Origin: a bacterium
GTDB lineage: Bacteria > Desulfobacterota > JAPLJL01
Direction of reading: 5' to 3'
DNA: 64,000 nt
Assembly (NCBI GenBank): GCA_028713675.1
Contig: JAQTNV010000002.1
Location: forward strand, 62,001-126,000
The position numbers and the translations under genes are program-made. Positions 44,311 through 55,046 of the stretch are shown one piece after another. The notes under the pieces were generated by a model that was not told where the DNA came from, made no database searches, and saw only the letters and a program-made list of their open reading frames with translations. How positions within the stretch are numbered: position 1 is the first letter of the stretch; each line of letters begins with the position of its first letter.

Positions 44311-45350
44311 GCCCATGTCTTTTCCATCGCGGCATTGTATTCGCCCCGGCGCGCAGCCCGGTTGCACCCGGCTCGGTGATACAGAGCTCGCTGCGCCGCA
44401 GGCACGTTGGCATCCTGGCCTTGCCAAATCTCCAAAGCCGGCTGCTGGATGGCGCGGGCAAACGAAAACGCCAGTGCCCAAGGCAGTCGCGACTTGAATC
44501 CGACATTCATGGCGTTCAAACGGGCCGAGGCCAGTTCCGCGGATTGGCCGCCCGACAAGAACGCAATCCCCGGAACGGCGGCGGGGACGGCTCGCAAGAG
44601 ACACCTCACCGTGGCGTCGGCCACCTTGTCCACCGCTTCTTGCCGGGGGCAGGTCAGTCCCGGAAGCACCATGTTGGGCTTCAAGATTATGCCCTCCAGC
44701 CTCACTCTTTGCGTGTAGAGCTGGATGAAGACCGTGCGCAGGACTTCCTCCGTCACCTCGCCGCACCGCTCCAGGGTATGCTCGCCGTCCATGAGCACTT
44801 CCGGCTCGACGACGGGGACCAGTCCGGTTTCCTGGCACAACGCGGCATAGCGGGCCAGCGCCTGCGCGTTGGCCTCGATGCAGCCCCGGCTGGGAATGCC
44901 GACGCTCACGGCAATCACCGCGCGCCACTTGGCAAAACGGGCGCCCATTTGAAAATATTCCCGGAGGCGGCCGCGCAATCCGTCCAGGCCTTCGGTTATT
45001 TTCTCTCCGGGATGACCGGCCATTTCCTTCGCGCCGGTGTCGACTTTGATGCCGGGAATGATTCCCGCGTCGATGATGATTTTAACAAAGGGAGTGCCGT
45101 CTTTCCGGGACTGACGGATGGTCTCATCATAAAGGATGACGCCGCTGATAAACTCGCCCAACCCGGGAGTGGTCACAATCAATTCCCGGTAGGAACGGCG
45201 TGCTTCCTCCGTTTGAGGAATCCCCGCTTTTTCAAATCGCTTGTTACAGGTGGCGGTACTCTCATCCATGGCCAGAAGGCCTTTATCCCCGGCAACCATC
45301 GCCCCGGCAGTAGCGATAAGCTCTGGTAAATTCAACTCTGACACCTCCAT
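44307..45350 (-). CDS. fba: Class I fructose-bisphosphate aldolase
   Basis: Schiff-base aldolase of about 347 residues of the animal/plant-like class I family. Signatures are [37 protein letters not shown] and the active-site region [12 protein letters not shown] with its Lys, plus FLSGGQSAE. The first ATG is at 45350; a GGAGGTG overlaps it, so a TTG five codons later may be the true start. It joins triose phosphates to fructose-1,6-bisphosphate or the reverse and is useful for carbon recycling in the phosphoketolase route. No fructose bisphosphatase is seen in the operon. Confidence 0.93.
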
Positions 45351-45417
45351 TTTATTAATTATCAATTAATCATACTCTGGCCGGGTCTCCGGAATATCGG
45401 CCCAGGATTTTCCTCTC

Positions 45418-45873
45418 TTAAGACTTTTTCTCTCTTTCCAATGCCGCTACTTTCGCGAGACGGCGCCGGAAACGTTCGTCCCCCTTGAAGCGGGCGTTCA
45501 GGAACTTCCCGACCAACTCCCAGGCGAGTTCATAGCCGGTAACCCGGCCGCCCAGGCACATAACGTTCATGTCGTCGTCCTCTACTCCCTGATGAGCGGA
45601 AAATGGTTCCGTGATCAACGCCGCCCGCGCGCCGGGCACCTTGTTGGCCGCGACGCAAGCCCCGACCCCGCTGCCGCAGATGGCCAAACCCCGGGTAACC
45701 TCACCCTTCGCCACCGCCCTGGCCAGGGGCACCACAAAATCAGGGTAGTCATCTCCCGGAACCAACTCGGGAGCGCCGAAGTCCGCCACTTCGTAACCGG
45801 CGGCCTTGAGAGCTGCAGTCAGTTGTGTTTTCAACTCAAACCCGCCATGGTCTGCGGCTATGCCAATCCGCAT
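45418..45873 (-). CDS. rpiB: Ribose-5-phosphate isomerase B
   Basis: LacA/RpiB-type isomerase of 151 residues. It starts MRIGIAADHGGFELK at ATG 45873 with GAGAGGAAA before it, and carries CGSGVGACVAANKVPGARAAL with the active Cys, and VMCLGGRVTG. It interconverts ribose-5- and ribulose-5-phosphate. Nearby codons upstream overlap the phosphoketolase stop region. It supplies the pentose-phosphate step that links transaldolase products to phosphoketolase. Confidence 0.93.
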   Translation of the reverse strand: MRIGIAADHGGFELKTQLTAALKAAGYEVADFGAPELVPGDDYPDFVVPLARAVAKGEVTRGLAICGSGVGACVAANKVPGARAALITEPFSAHQGVEDDDMNVMCLGGRVTGYELAWELVGKFLNARFKGDERFRRRLAKVAALEREKKS

Positions 45874-45895
45874 AATTTCCTCTCCACGCTCATAG

Positions 45896-48361
45896 CTATT
45901 TTCCGTCCCGACCCCATTTCCAGTTGCGAATCTCCGGCAGGTCCTGGCCGTGCTTGTCAATGTATTGCTTGTGCTCGATCAGCTTGTCCTGCGTTATCTG
46001 CTTCAGCTTGGCACCATTGGCGCCCAATTGTGGCAGCCGATTGATCACATCCTGCACCAGATGGAACCTGTCAAGATCGTTCAAAACAGTCATGTCGAAG
46101 TACGTTGTAATGGTGCCTTCTTCCTTATAGCCTCGAACATGCATGTTATCGTGGTTAGTCCGGCGGTAAGTCAACCGGTGCACCAGCCAGGGATAGCCGT
46201 GGAATGCGAAGACGATCGGTTTGTCTTTAGTGAATAGCGCATCGAAGTCTTCATCGCTCAAACCGTGCGGATGTTCGCTCTGCGGCTCTAGCTTCATGAG
46301 GTCAACAACGTTGACCACGCGGATTTTCAGTTCGGGCAGATGTTTACGAAGGATGGAAACAGCAGCCAGGGTCTCAAGTGTGGGTACATCGCCGCAGCAG
46401 GCCATCACTACGTCCGGTTCTGCACCTTGTTCGTTACCAGCCCAAGGCCATATTCCAATTCCTTTGGTGCAATGTTCCACTGCGGCATCCATGTTCAACC
46501 ATTGAGGCGCCTGATATTTGCCCGCAATTACGACGTTGACGTAATGGCGGCTCCTCAAACAATGGTCCCAAACCGAAAGCAGACAGTTGGCGTCGGGTGG
46601 AAGGTATACTCGTACGACAGAAGCCTTCTTATTTACCACGTGATCGATGAAGCCGGGATCTTGATGGGTAAATCCGTTGTGAGCCTGCTGCCAGACGTGG
46701 GATGCAAGCAGATAATTCAATGACGCAATTTTCCGCCGCCACGGCAATTCCGCACTAACTTTCAGCCACTTGGCGTGCTGGTTAAACATCGAATCGATGA
46801 TGTGAATAAAAGCTTCGTAGCAATTGAACAGCCCGTGCCGGCCCGTGAGAAGATACCCCTCGAGCCAACCTTCGCACTGATGCTCGGAGAGCATCTCCAT
46901 AACCCGGCCTTCGGATGCAAGAAACTCATCATTATCTTTCGTACGGGCTTCCCACTGCCGGTTGGTTACTTCAAAAACAGCGTTCAAGCGGTTGGAAAGA
47001 GTCTCGTCGGGACCGAAGATCCGGAAATTCCGTTGTTCCCGGTTGAGACTGGCTACGTCGCGCAGGAACTTTCCAAGCTCGTGCGTGTCAGCCGCCTCAA
47101 CCGAACCCGGCAGCGGTACATTTACCGCGTAGTTTCGAAAGTCAGGAATTATGAGATCGCGCAGCAGAATGCCGCCGTTGGCGTGCGGATTAGCGCCCAT
47201 TCTGCGTTCTCCTTTGGGTGCCAGCTCAGCCAATTCGGGCAAAAGGCGACCGCTCTCGTCGAAGAGTTCTTCAGGCTTATAGCTTTTCATCCAGCTTTCA
47301 AGGAGCTTGAGATGCTCGGGATGCTCGGAATCCACCAGCAGCGGAATCTGATGGGCTCGAAAAGTGCCCTCGATTTGCAGGCCATCGACGATTTTCGGTC
47401 CGGTCCAGCCCTTGGGTGACTTGAGTACAATCATCGGCCAGCGTGGACGAGCGGCATCGTTTTTGCCCCGCGCATTGTTTTGTATTTTCCGGATCTCCGT
47501 AATGACCTTTTCCAAAGCAGCGGCCATGAGTCCATGCATCTTTTCCGGTTCATCGCCTTCCACAAAGTAAGGCGACCAGCCGCAGCCTCGCAAGAATTGC
47601 TCCAATTCCTCATGCTCCATGCGGGCCATGACGGTCGGATTGGCTATCTTGTAGCCATTGAGATGCAGGATCGGCAGCACGGCGCCGTCGGTGATCGGAT
47701 TGAGAAATTTATTGGAGTGCCACGCCGTAGCCAGTGGACCTGTTTCCGCTTCGCCGTCACCGATGACGCAAGCGACGACCAGTTCCGGATTATCGAAGAC
47801 GGCCCCGAAGGCATGGCTGAGTGAATACCCCAACTCTCCACCCTCGTGGATCGACCCCGGACACTCCGGCGAGACATGACTGGGAATCCCGCCGGGAAAG
47901 GAAAATTGCGTGAACAGCTTTTTCAGCCCGGCCTCATCCTGCGTGATATTTGGGTAGACTTCGCTATAAGTGCCTTCCAGATACGTATTGCCCACCAGCG
48001 CCGGGCCGCCGTGGCCGGGACCGGAAATGTAGATAATATCAAGGTCATACTTCTTGATGACCCGGTTCAAATGCACGTAAATGAAATTTTGCCCCGGCGT
48101 CGTGCCCCAATGCCCAAGCAGCATAGCTTTCACGTGTGAGAGCTTCAGGGGCTTCCGAAGCAAAGGATTATCGTGAAGATAAAGTTGGCCGACCGAGAGG
48201 TAATTCGCGGCACGCCAGTAGGCGTTCATCTTTCGCGGCAGATCGGGCGGCAACGGCTGGTCCGTTTTATTCATCTTCTCCGTTTTCACTGTGATTTTTT
48301 CTTTAACCCCGGTTTTCATTTTCATCGCAATGCTCTTTTTAGACGCTTTTTTTGCTTTCAT
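45896..48361 (-). CDS. xfp: Xylulose-5-P/fructose-6-P phosphoketolase
   Basis: Thiamine-diphosphate enzyme of 821 residues that splits F6P or X5P with phosphate to acetyl phosphate plus E4P or G3P. The three family domains are present: N-terminal (about 38-400; [31 protein letters not shown] and the cofactor motif [15 protein letters not shown]), middle and C-terminal (about 620-815). An unusual Lys-rich head of about 35 residues ([16 protein letters not shown]) precedes the family start [11 protein letters not shown]; an AAGGA sequence before ATG 48361 supports the longer form. The gene overlaps ackA by 23 bases, so acetyl phosphate goes straight to acetate kinase. Confidence 0.97.
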   Translation of the reverse strand: MKAKKASKKSIAMKMKTGVKEKITVKTEKMNKTDQPLPPDLPRKMNAYWRAANYLSVGQLYLHDNPLLRKPLKLSHVKAMLLGHWGTTPGQNFIYVHLNRVIKKYDLDIIYISGPGHGGPALVGNTYLEGTYSEVYPNITQDEAGLKKLFTQFSFPGGIPSHVSPECPGSIHEGGELGYSLSHAFGAVFDNPELVVACVIGDGEAETGPLATAWHSNKFLNPITDGAVLPILHLNGYKIANPTVMARMEHEELEQFLRGCGWSPYFVEGDEPEKMHGLMAAALEKVITEIRKIQNNARGKNDAARPRWPMIVLKSPKGWTGPKIVDGLQIEGTFRAHQIPLLVDSEHPEHLKLLESWMKSYKPEELFDESGRLLPELAELAPKGERRMGANPHANGGILLRDLIIPDFRNYAVNVPLPGSVEAADTHELGKFLRDVASLNREQRNFRIFGPDETLSNRLNAVFEVTNRQWEARTKDNDEFLASEGRVMEMLSEHQCEGWLEGYLLTGRHGLFNCYEAFIHIIDSMFNQHAKWLKVSAELPWRRKIASLNYLLASHVWQQAHNGFTHQDPGFIDHVVNKKASVVRVYLPPDANCLLSVWDHCLRSRHYVNVVIAGKYQAPQWLNMDAAVEHCTKGIGIWPWAGNEQGAEPDVVMACCGDVPTLETLAAVSILRKHLPELKIRVVNVVDLMKLEPQSEHPHGLSDEDFDALFTKDKPIVFAFHGYPWLVHRLTYRRTNHDNMHVRGYKEEGTITTYFDMTVLNDLDRFHLVQDVINRLPQLGANGAKLKQITQDKLIEHKQYIDKHGQDLPEIRNWKWGRDGK

Positions 48362-49571
48362 GATCGTTTTCCTTTCCGATGGTAAGACCCAAAACGCGGC
48401 AGACCGTGTTCGCGATCATCCATTCCTCGTCCGTATGAATGACGCGGACAGCGACCCGGCTGGCCGCCGCGGAAATTACGCCTTCATTGGCCGCGTTTCG
48501 CTTTTCTTCGAGTTCGATTCCAAGGAATCCCAGCCCGGCGCAGATCCGGGCGCGGACAGGCGGCGCGTTTTCGCCGATGCCGCCCGCGAATACCAGCGTA
48601 TCCAGCCCGCCCAACGCCGCCGCGAATGCGCCGATCCATTTCTTGACCTGGTAGCAAAACAGCGCGACCGCTTCCGCCGCCCGCACGTCTTGCGTTTCAC
48701 GGTCGAGCAAGTCACGCATATCGGAACTGGTTTCGGACACGCCGAGCAGCCCGGACTGGAAATTGACCATCTCGTTGAATTGCTTTGCATTCATTTTTTC
48801 AGAGCGCGCCAGATACCAAACCAGTCCGGGGTCGAGATCGCCGGAGCGGGTGCTCATCGGCACCCCGGCGGTCGGGGTGAAACTCATGCTGGTGTCAACG
48901 GGTTTGCCGCGATGGACCGCCGCCAGGCTGGCGCCGTTGCCGAGGTGAGCGAGGATGACCCGGCCTTGTGCCGCTTCCGTTCCGGCCAGGCGGGCCAGTT
49001 CTCCCAATAGAAACACATACGACAACCCGTGAAACCCGTACCGCCGCACCCCCTGCGCTTCGTAACGGCGCGGGATCGGCAGCAGCCGGGCCACGCGCGG
49101 CAGGTCATGGTGAAAGGCCGTGTCGAAACACGCCACTTGGGGCAGGTTGGGAAACCGGCGGTGAAACGCCTCGGTCAACAGAATCTCCTCCGGCAGATGC
49201 TCAGGATCGAACGGACTGAGCCGGTGAAGTTCCTCCACCATTTCCGCGGTGATTCGCTGCGGCTCGTTATACTTCGGCCCGCCATGCACCACGCGATGTC
49301 CCACCGCGGTCAAGACCTCACGCCCGTTGCGTTCCTCGATCCAATCCATCAGGGCGCCTACCGCCGCCGTATGATCCGGTGCCGTCACTAACCGCGAAAA
49401 GTTGTCCGCCTCGTTCAAGCCTTTCACCCGCAAGGCGGCCTCCGGAAGTCCAATCCGATCAATCGCGCCCTCCAGAATCCGCCGGAGCGAGTCACCGGCA
49501 TCGAACAGCGCGAACTTGATGCTCGACGAGCCGCCGTTGATCGTCAGGATGCGTGGGTTAGCCGGTTTCAT
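48339..49571 (-). CDS. ackA: Acetate kinase
   Basis: Enzyme of 410 residues forming acetate and ATP from acetyl phosphate. ASKHA-fold signatures are [16 protein letters not shown] at the N-terminus, [18 protein letters not shown], the phosphate motif [10 protein letters not shown] and [14 protein letters not shown]. The Lys-rich C-terminal end overlaps the phosphoketolase start. Coupling with xfp is a classical Xfp-AckA pair. ATG 49571 is 14 bases inside the HAD gene end. Confidence 0.96.
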   Translation of the reverse strand: MKPANPRILTINGGSSSIKFALFDAGDSLRRILEGAIDRIGLPEAALRVKGLNEADNFSRLVTAPDHTAAVGALMDWIEERNGREVLTAVGHRVVHGGPKYNEPQRITAEMVEELHRLSPFDPEHLPEEILLTEAFHRRFPNLPQVACFDTAFHHDLPRVARLLPIPRRYEAQGVRRYGFHGLSYVFLLGELARLAGTEAAQGRVILAHLGNGASLAAVHRGKPVDTSMSFTPTAGVPMSTRSGDLDPGLVWYLARSEKMNAKQFNEMVNFQSGLLGVSETSSDMRDLLDRETQDVRAAEAVALFCYQVKKWIGAFAAALGGLDTLVFAGGIGENAPPVRARICAGLGFLGIELEEKRNAANEGVISAAASRVAVRVIHTDEEWMIANTVCRVLGLTIGKENDHESKKSV

Positions 49572-50205
49572 GGATGACTCCTTCGTTATTCCGTAATCCG
49601 AACGAAGCCAATTTCGCGCACGTGGACTTATAATCCGTGTGAAGAATGCTCCGAATTCCCAAACCTTCCGCGATCCGGACGAACATCGGAGTATTGTCGA
49701 TATAGATTACCTGCCGGGCTGGCGCTTGGGCGATGTCCAGTGCCAGCCGAAAAATGTCCGCGTCAGGCTTGCGGAGGTGGACGAAGCAGGAGGAAATAAA
49801 AGAATCCACAAACCCGTCCAGCTTGAACTTCCGAATCCGGTGCGAATTCAGCTCCCGTGCTTCGTTGCTGACCACGACAATCTTCAATCCATACTGTGCC
49901 TTAAGCCGTCGGACCAACTCGATCATTTTGGGATACGGCCTCGACTGCGCGAAAATGAAGCGCCGAAACTGAACCCGGGTAAATGGTCGCTTTCGGTAGA
50001 AAACCACCCGGCCTAAATACTCTTCTAGCGTGAGCTTTCCCTCCTCGTAGGTGTCGAAGGTCAGCTTATGCCGATCCTCCATCTCGGCCCACTCCAGCTT
50101 AAAGTTCTTCGCTGCCCGTCTGCGGGCATGGTGATCCCACCCGTCGGTGAGCAGGACACCGCCGATATCTATAAACATGCAGGTGATGGCAGCCATCTTC
50201 TTCAT
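49558..50205 (-). CDS. HAD hydrolase, YihX-like sugar phosphatase
   Basis: HAD subfamily IA protein of 215 residues from ATG 50205 (an ATG at 50241 would overlap glgP). Motif I is MFIDIGGVLL, where Gly replaces the second Asp, as in the YihX/DLGGVL group that dephosphorylates alpha-glucose-1-phosphate and related sugars. Motif II is VVVSNEAREL; a helical cap lies between. Motif III/IV region reads KPDADIF...VIYIDNTP. Sitting between alpha-glucan phosphorylase and acetate kinase, it could hydrolyse glucose-1-phosphate or another sugar phosphate. The exact substrate is unproven. Confidence 0.82.
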   Translation of the reverse strand: MKKMAAITCMFIDIGGVLLTDGWDHHARRRAAKNFKLEWAEMEDRHKLTFDTYEEGKLTLEEYLGRVVFYRKRPFTRVQFRRFIFAQSRPYPKMIELVRRLKAQYGLKIVVVSNEARELNSHRIRKFKLDGFVDSFISSCFVHLRKPDADIFRLALDIAQAPARQVIYIDNTPMFVRIAEGLGIRSILHTDYKSTCAKLASFGLRNNEGVIHETG

Positions 50206-50228
50206 CGTCTTTTCTTCCGTTGATCGGA

Positions 50229-52775
50229 TCATCGCTGCCACAGGATTCGATCTTCTTCCAAGGGAACCGCAATGCCGGCAAAGTAAGGTATGACCCGCGC
50301 CGTATAGTCCGCTGGGGGACGGGCCGCAGACACAGCCGCACTGTAAACGAAGCCGCCCGACGCGCCGGCCAGCTGGCGAACGCGCTTCATCTCCTGCCGC
50401 ACGGGAGCACTGTCCATGACGCCGTCGGCGTAAATCTCTACCCGCACTGCCTGGGGGTCGAGTTCATCAAGGTAAACTTGAACATCAAATACGTGCCGGC
50501 CATCGCGAGTCTCCACCTTCACTTCACTGAGGCGCAATTTGTCCCATTTCTGTTCCAGACTGTGCCGCCAATCGACTACTTGCCTGCCCACTGCGCCTTT
50601 ATCGGCAGAGCGCTCACGGTAGGCGGCCGCAGCCGGGAGGTAGTGTTGCTCGGTGTATTCGCGCACCGCGCGGTTGGCGGAGAATTGTGGCGTCAGCCGC
50701 GCCATGCTTTCCCGCATCCGCTTGAGCCACGCGGTGGGGATGCCGCTCTCGTCTCGGGTATAAAACTCCGGGATCACCTCCCGCTCAAGCAGGTCGTAGA
50801 GCGCACCGGCTTCGACCGCGTCCCAAGCCGGATCGTCGCCATGCTCCTGACCGTCACCCAACGCCCAACCCACTTCAGGTGCGTAGGCTTCCGCCCACCA
50901 GCCGTCCAATTCCGAAAGATTGATACCCCCATTAACGAGCACCTTCATGCCGCTCGTTCCGCAAGCCTCCCAAGGCCGCCGGGGCGTGTTGATCCAGACA
51001 TCCACCCCTTGCACGAGGTACTCGCTCAAGAGCATGTTGTAATCGCTAAGGAAAATCACATGACGGCGGACTTCGGGCCGCCGGATGAACATGGTCCACT
51101 GCTGTATCAGGGCCTGCCCTGATTGGTCCTCCGGATGGGCCTTACCGGCAAGGACGAGTTGGACCGGGCGCTGCGGATCGGTTAGCAGACGAAGCAATCG
51201 CTCCGGGTCGTGCAGCAGCAGGTTCGGCCTCTTGTAGGTCGCGAAGCGGCGCGCAAAGCCCAGCGTCAATGCGTTGGGATCAAACAGATTCTTCGCGCCG
51301 TCAATCACTTCGGGTAACGCGCCGGAGGCGGTCAGTTGCCTGGTCAATCGCTCGCGGGTGTATTCCACAAAAGACTTGCTGGCGGCGGTCCGAAATTGCC
51401 AGAGCCCGGCATCGGAGACGCGGCGAATGTCCTGCTCCAGGATTTTTGTCGTCCCCAACCAGCGGTCTTTTCCACAGGCCTTCGTCCAAAGATCGTCGGC
51501 TGCCGCCGAGTCCCAGGTCGGCACGTGAACTCCATTAGTTACATGTCCGACGGGCACTTCGTCCGCCGGCCAGTGCGGAAAAAGAGGTCCAAAAAGGTGA
51601 CGGCTGACCTTCCCATGCAACCTGCTCACGCCATTGACCGCCCCGCACCCGCGGATCGCCAGATAGGCCATGTTGAAACTTTCCGATGAGTCTTTCGGGT
51701 CCCGGCGGCCCAGGGCCAGCAGATCATGGAGTGTTATGCCGAGCTTCTCCTGGGCATAACCGCCGAGATACTGCTCGATGAGGGCCGGAGCGAAACGGTC
51801 AAAGCCGGCGGCCACTGCCGTGTGGGTGGTGAAGAGGTTCCCCGCCCGAGTGACTGCCAGCGCGACTTCGAAGGGCTGCGCGGTTTCTTGCCCGTAACTG
51901 CGGGCGCGTTCCAGCACGGCCAAGGCCGCATGCCCTTCATTCAGGTGACAGACTTCCGGCTGAAGGCCGAGCGCGCGGAGCAACCGCCATCCTCCGATCC
52001 CCAGCACCATTTCTTGTTGAAGCCGCAGCTCCGGCCCGCCCCCATATAGCTCGCTGGTGATGCCTCGATGGACGGGGGAGTTGGCCGCATCATTGCTGTC
52101 CAGCAAGTAGAGCTTGATTCTGCCGACCCGCACTTGCCAGGCGCGCAGCCAGACCGAATATCCGGGCAAGGCGATCTTTAACCGCAGCCACTCGCCGTTC
52201 GGCTGGCGCAACGGTGTGATCGGCAGTTGTCCGGGATCGTTATACGGGTAAAGGGCCTGTTGCGCTCCGTTTCGGTCGAGCACCTGCCGAAAATAGCCTT
52301 GCTGGTACAGCAGTCCCACCCCAACCACCGGCACACCCAGATCGCTGGCGGTTTTGAGCTGATCGCCAGCCACATTACCAAGCCCGCCCGAGTAGATCGG
52401 AAGCGCTTCGCTCAACATGAATTCCATGCTGAAGTATGCAACACAATTCAAGGAAGCCTGCGGATAATTTTGCTGAAACCACGCGGGTGCTTTCTCTGCT
52501 TGTTTCTTGGACTGTACGAGGGCATCAATCTTCTGGCGAAATACCGGATCGGCCAGTACGGCCTGGATCTTTTCCCGGGAGACGGTTTGCAGGACATCCC
52601 AGGGATGATGGGTCTGGTCCCACAGGACCGGATCAAGCTTCCGCCATACTTCGTCGGTGGCGTGATTCCACGACCAGCGCATATCCAGGGCGAGCTCGGC
52701 CAGGGAATTGAACCCCTCGATTTCGGTGGGCAAGAGACTGTATATGGGATGGCTGGCACGGGTTTGTTCGCTCAT
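50229..52775 (-). CDS. glgP: Alpha-glucan (glycogen) phosphorylase
   Basis: GT35 enzyme of 848 residues of the MalP/DUF3417 branch, releasing glucose-1-phosphate from glycogen or maltodextrin. The family head YSLLPTEIEGFNSLAELALDMRWSWNH, the catalytic region VCHLNEGHAALAVLER and the pyridoxal-phosphate region WEACGTSGMKVLVNGGINLSELDGWW are present. Length is typical. Its ATG overlaps the TGA of a pgm relic (ATGA), which shows that glgP was once directly behind pgm. It begins the flow of stored glucose into the operon's route. Confidence 0.95.
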   Translation of the reverse strand: MSEQTRASHPIYSLLPTEIEGFNSLAELALDMRWSWNHATDEVWRKLDPVLWDQTHHPWDVLQTVSREKIQAVLADPVFRQKIDALVQSKKQAEKAPAWFQQNYPQASLNCVAYFSMEFMLSEALPIYSGGLGNVAGDQLKTASDLGVPVVGVGLLYQQGYFRQVLDRNGAQQALYPYNDPGQLPITPLRQPNGEWLRLKIALPGYSVWLRAWQVRVGRIKLYLLDSNDAANSPVHRGITSELYGGGPELRLQQEMVLGIGGWRLLRALGLQPEVCHLNEGHAALAVLERARSYGQETAQPFEVALAVTRAGNLFTTHTAVAAGFDRFAPALIEQYLGGYAQEKLGITLHDLLALGRRDPKDSSESFNMAYLAIRGCGAVNGVSRLHGKVSRHLFGPLFPHWPADEVPVGHVTNGVHVPTWDSAAADDLWTKACGKDRWLGTTKILEQDIRRVSDAGLWQFRTAASKSFVEYTRERLTRQLTASGALPEVIDGAKNLFDPNALTLGFARRFATYKRPNLLLHDPERLLRLLTDPQRPVQLVLAGKAHPEDQSGQALIQQWTMFIRRPEVRRHVIFLSDYNMLLSEYLVQGVDVWINTPRRPWEACGTSGMKVLVNGGINLSELDGWWAEAYAPEVGWALGDGQEHGDDPAWDAVEAGALYDLLEREVIPEFYTRDESGIPTAWLKRMRESMARLTPQFSANRAVREYTEQHYLPAAAAYRERSADKGAVGRQVVDWRHSLEQKWDKLRLSEVKVETRDGRHVFDVQVYLDELDPQAVRVEIYADGVMDSAPVRQEMKRVRQLAGASGGFVYSAAVSAARPPADYTARVIPYFAGIAVPLEEDRILWQR

Positions 52776-52846
52776 GATTTGTCGCTCCGATCCGGCGTTG
52801 CGGCCAAAGCATCGTTGACCATCGCCTGCGCTTCCTCTTCTTTAAT
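52772..52846 (-). pseudogene. Relic of the pgm 3' end between usp and glgP
   Basis: In the minus strand the 25 codons before glgP read IKEEEAQAMVNDALAATPDRS and end in TGA. Intact Pgm ends [21 protein letters not shown]. The relic has no start and a stop lies not far upstream. It appears left over when usp was placed between pgm and glgP. The rest of the 52776-52918 stretch holds no gene. Confidence 0.7.
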
Positions 52847-52918
52847 GCTGCTTTCGTTTTCCCCAAGCTATAACATTCTGCCCGGTCTATTCGGGAACCG
52901 GTCTTTCATTCGATGCTT

Positions 52919-53368
52919 TCATCCTTTCACTACCAAGACAGGTATTTTTGTATCCTTATGGATCACACCATAGGTAACACTGCCGAGAACCATGGCTCCC
53001 AAAGCGCTCCGTCCATGGGAACCCATAATAATGAGGCTTACCTTTGATCTCTCGGCCTCTTTCATAATTTCCTCGACCGGATGCCCGGTTGTTATTACAA
53101 TCTTCGATCGGATATCGTTTTTTTCGCAGAGTTTTTTTATCTCTTCGGCATGCCTTTCGGCAGCCTCGCGCAGATAATCCTCAATCGGCTCTATTACATG
53201 CATTACGGTATCCGAGGCGGGAATTATCTGGGGCATAAATGAGCGCCGATCAATAACGCTCAGAGCAATTACCGTGGCTTTTAACTGTTGGGCGAGGTCA
53301 ACCGCGTACCTGGCCGCCTTTTGAGCCGCCTTTGACCCGTCTATCGGCACAAGAATTTTTGAGATCAT
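52919..53368 (-). CDS. Universal stress protein
   Basis: UspA-family protein of 149 residues. MISKILVPIDGSKAAQKAARYAVDLA begins the fold and MGSHGRSALGAMVLGSVTYGV is the ATP-binding G-2x-G-9x-G(S/T) region, so it should bind ATP. ATG 53368 has AAAGGAGG before it. It interrupts the sugar-phosphate operon between pgm and glgP, flanked by a duplicated pgm tail. It may signal energy or stress state; its partner is unknown. Confidence 0.93.
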   Translation of the reverse strand: MISKILVPIDGSKAAQKAARYAVDLAQQLKATVIALSVIDRRSFMPQIIPASDTVMHVIEPIEDYLREAAERHAEEIKKLCEKNDIRSKIVITTGHPVEEIMKEAERSKVSLIIMGSHGRSALGAMVLGSVTYGVIHKDTKIPVLVVKG

Positions 53369-53378
53369 ATGTCCTCCT

Positions 53379-55046
53379 TTAAGTTTGCCTTGACCGCGGG
53401 GGCACCGAAGCCAAAGCATTGTTGACAATTGCCTGTGCTTCCTCCAAGATGCGGCGCAGATGATCCGCTCCCCGGAAGCTCTCCGCATAAATCTTGTAGA
53501 TATTCTCGGTTCCTGACGGACGCGCCGCGAACCATCCGTTTTTTGCGATTACCTTTACCCCGCCGATGGGTGCGCCATTGCCCGGTGCGTTGGTGAGAAC
53601 AGTCTGGATTTTTTCCCCCGCCAATTCGGTGAACTTAACCTGCTGGGGGGAGAGTTTCGTCAACAGGTGCTTTTGCTCAGGAGTGGCTGGCGCCTCAACA
53701 CGGTTATAGGCAGGTTCACCGAACTCGCGCGTGAGTTCGCGGTAGATCTCGCCGGGATCGCGACCTGTCCGGGCGGTGATTTCCGCCGCCAGCAAAGCCG
53801 GGACAATTCCATCTTTGTCCGTCGTCCAGACGCTGCCATCCAGACGGACAAAAGACGCGCCCGCGCTCTCTTCTCCACCGAAGCCAAGCGACCCGTCGAG
53901 CAAACCATCGACGAACCACTTGAATCCGACCGGCACCTCGTAAAGTTTGCGGCCAAGCTTCGCGGTGACCCGATCAATCATCTGGCTGCTCACCACCGTC
54001 TTGCCTACCGCCGCCCCCTGGCGCCATTTCGGCCGGTGTTGGAAGAGGTAGAAGATTGCGACCGACAGGTAGTGGTTGGGCGGCAGCAGCCCTGCGCTTT
54101 TGGTGACAATCCCGTGCCGGTCGTGGTCGGTATCGCAGGCGAAGGCGACCTCGAAACGATCCTTCAGCCCGATTAACCTCTGCATCGCATAAGGTGAGGA
54201 TGGATCCATGCGGATCTGGCCGTCCCAATCCACCGTCATAAAACGAAAGGCCGGGTCCACGGCCTCGTTCACGACCGTGAGGTTCAACCCATAGCGCTCC
54301 GCCAATGGCCCCCAGTAATGGACCCCGGCGCCACCGAGCGGATCTACTCCCATGCTGATCTTCGCGCCGCGAATGGCATCCAGGTCGATCACATTGGCGA
54401 GATCCGTAATGTAAGTATTGAGATAGTCGTGCCGGTGCGTCGTGGGGGCGCGCAGGGCTTTCTCCAACGGGACCCGCTTCACTCCTTGAAGGCCGGATTC
54501 AAGCAACTTGTTCGCTTTTGCCTCGATCCAGGTGGTGACGGCGGATTCCGCCGGACCGCCGTTCGGGGGATTGTATTTGAACCCGCCGTCATGGGGCGGA
54601 TTATGCGAAGGCGTGATCACGATGCCGTCGGCAAGACCGGTTTTCCGTCCGCGGTTGTACGTCAGAATCGCGTGGGAAACCGCAGGGGTGGGAGTATATT
54701 CATCCCCCTGCGCGATCATGACTTCCACCCCGTTGGCCGCCAGCACCTCAAGCGCGCCGGCATGAGCCGGCACGGAAAGGGCATGCGTGTCCATGCCGAG
54801 AAACAGCGGGCCGTCAATATTCTGTTGCTTGCGGTACCGGCAAATGGCCTGACTGATGGCGAGAATATGCCGTTCATTGAAAGCTTTTCCGAATGCGGAA
54901 CCACGATGACCGGAGGTGCCGAAAGCAACCCGTTGTTCCGGCACCGAAGGGTCAGGCGCCTCCGTATAGTAGGCCGTGACGAGTCTGGGGACGTTGACCA
55001 GCATCGAAGCTTCGGCCGGCTTTCCGGCAAGAGGACTTATTTTCAT
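53379..55046 (-). CDS. pgm: Phosphoglucomutase (alpha-D-glucose specific)
   Basis: Enzyme of 555 residues that interconverts glucose-1- and glucose-6-phosphate. Signatures are [17 protein letters not shown], the catalytic Ser loop [20 protein letters not shown], the metal loop DTDHDRHG and the phosphate-binding site [16 protein letters not shown]. The start overlaps the transaldolase stop by 4 bases. It links glgP to pgi. Confidence 0.96.
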   Translation of the reverse strand: MKISPLAGKPAEASMLVNVPRLVTAYYTEAPDPSVPEQRVAFGTSGHRGSAFGKAFNERHILAISQAICRYRKQQNIDGPLFLGMDTHALSVPAHAGALEVLAANGVEVMIAQGDEYTPTPAVSHAILTYNRGRKTGLADGIVITPSHNPPHDGGFKYNPPNGGPAESAVTTWIEAKANKLLESGLQGVKRVPLEKALRAPTTHRHDYLNTYITDLANVIDLDAIRGAKISMGVDPLGGAGVHYWGPLAERYGLNLTVVNEAVDPAFRFMTVDWDGQIRMDPSSPYAMQRLIGLKDRFEVAFACDTDHDRHGIVTKSAGLLPPNHYLSVAIFYLFQHRPKWRQGAAVGKTVVSSQMIDRVTAKLGRKLYEVPVGFKWFVDGLLDGSLGFGGEESAGASFVRLDGSVWTTDKDGIVPALLAAEITARTGRDPGEIYRELTREFGEPAYNRVEAPATPEQKHLLTKLSPQQVKFTELAGEKIQTVLTNAPGNGAPIGGVKVIAKNGWFAARPSGTENIYKIYAESFRGADHLRRILEEAQAIVNNALASVPPRSRQT

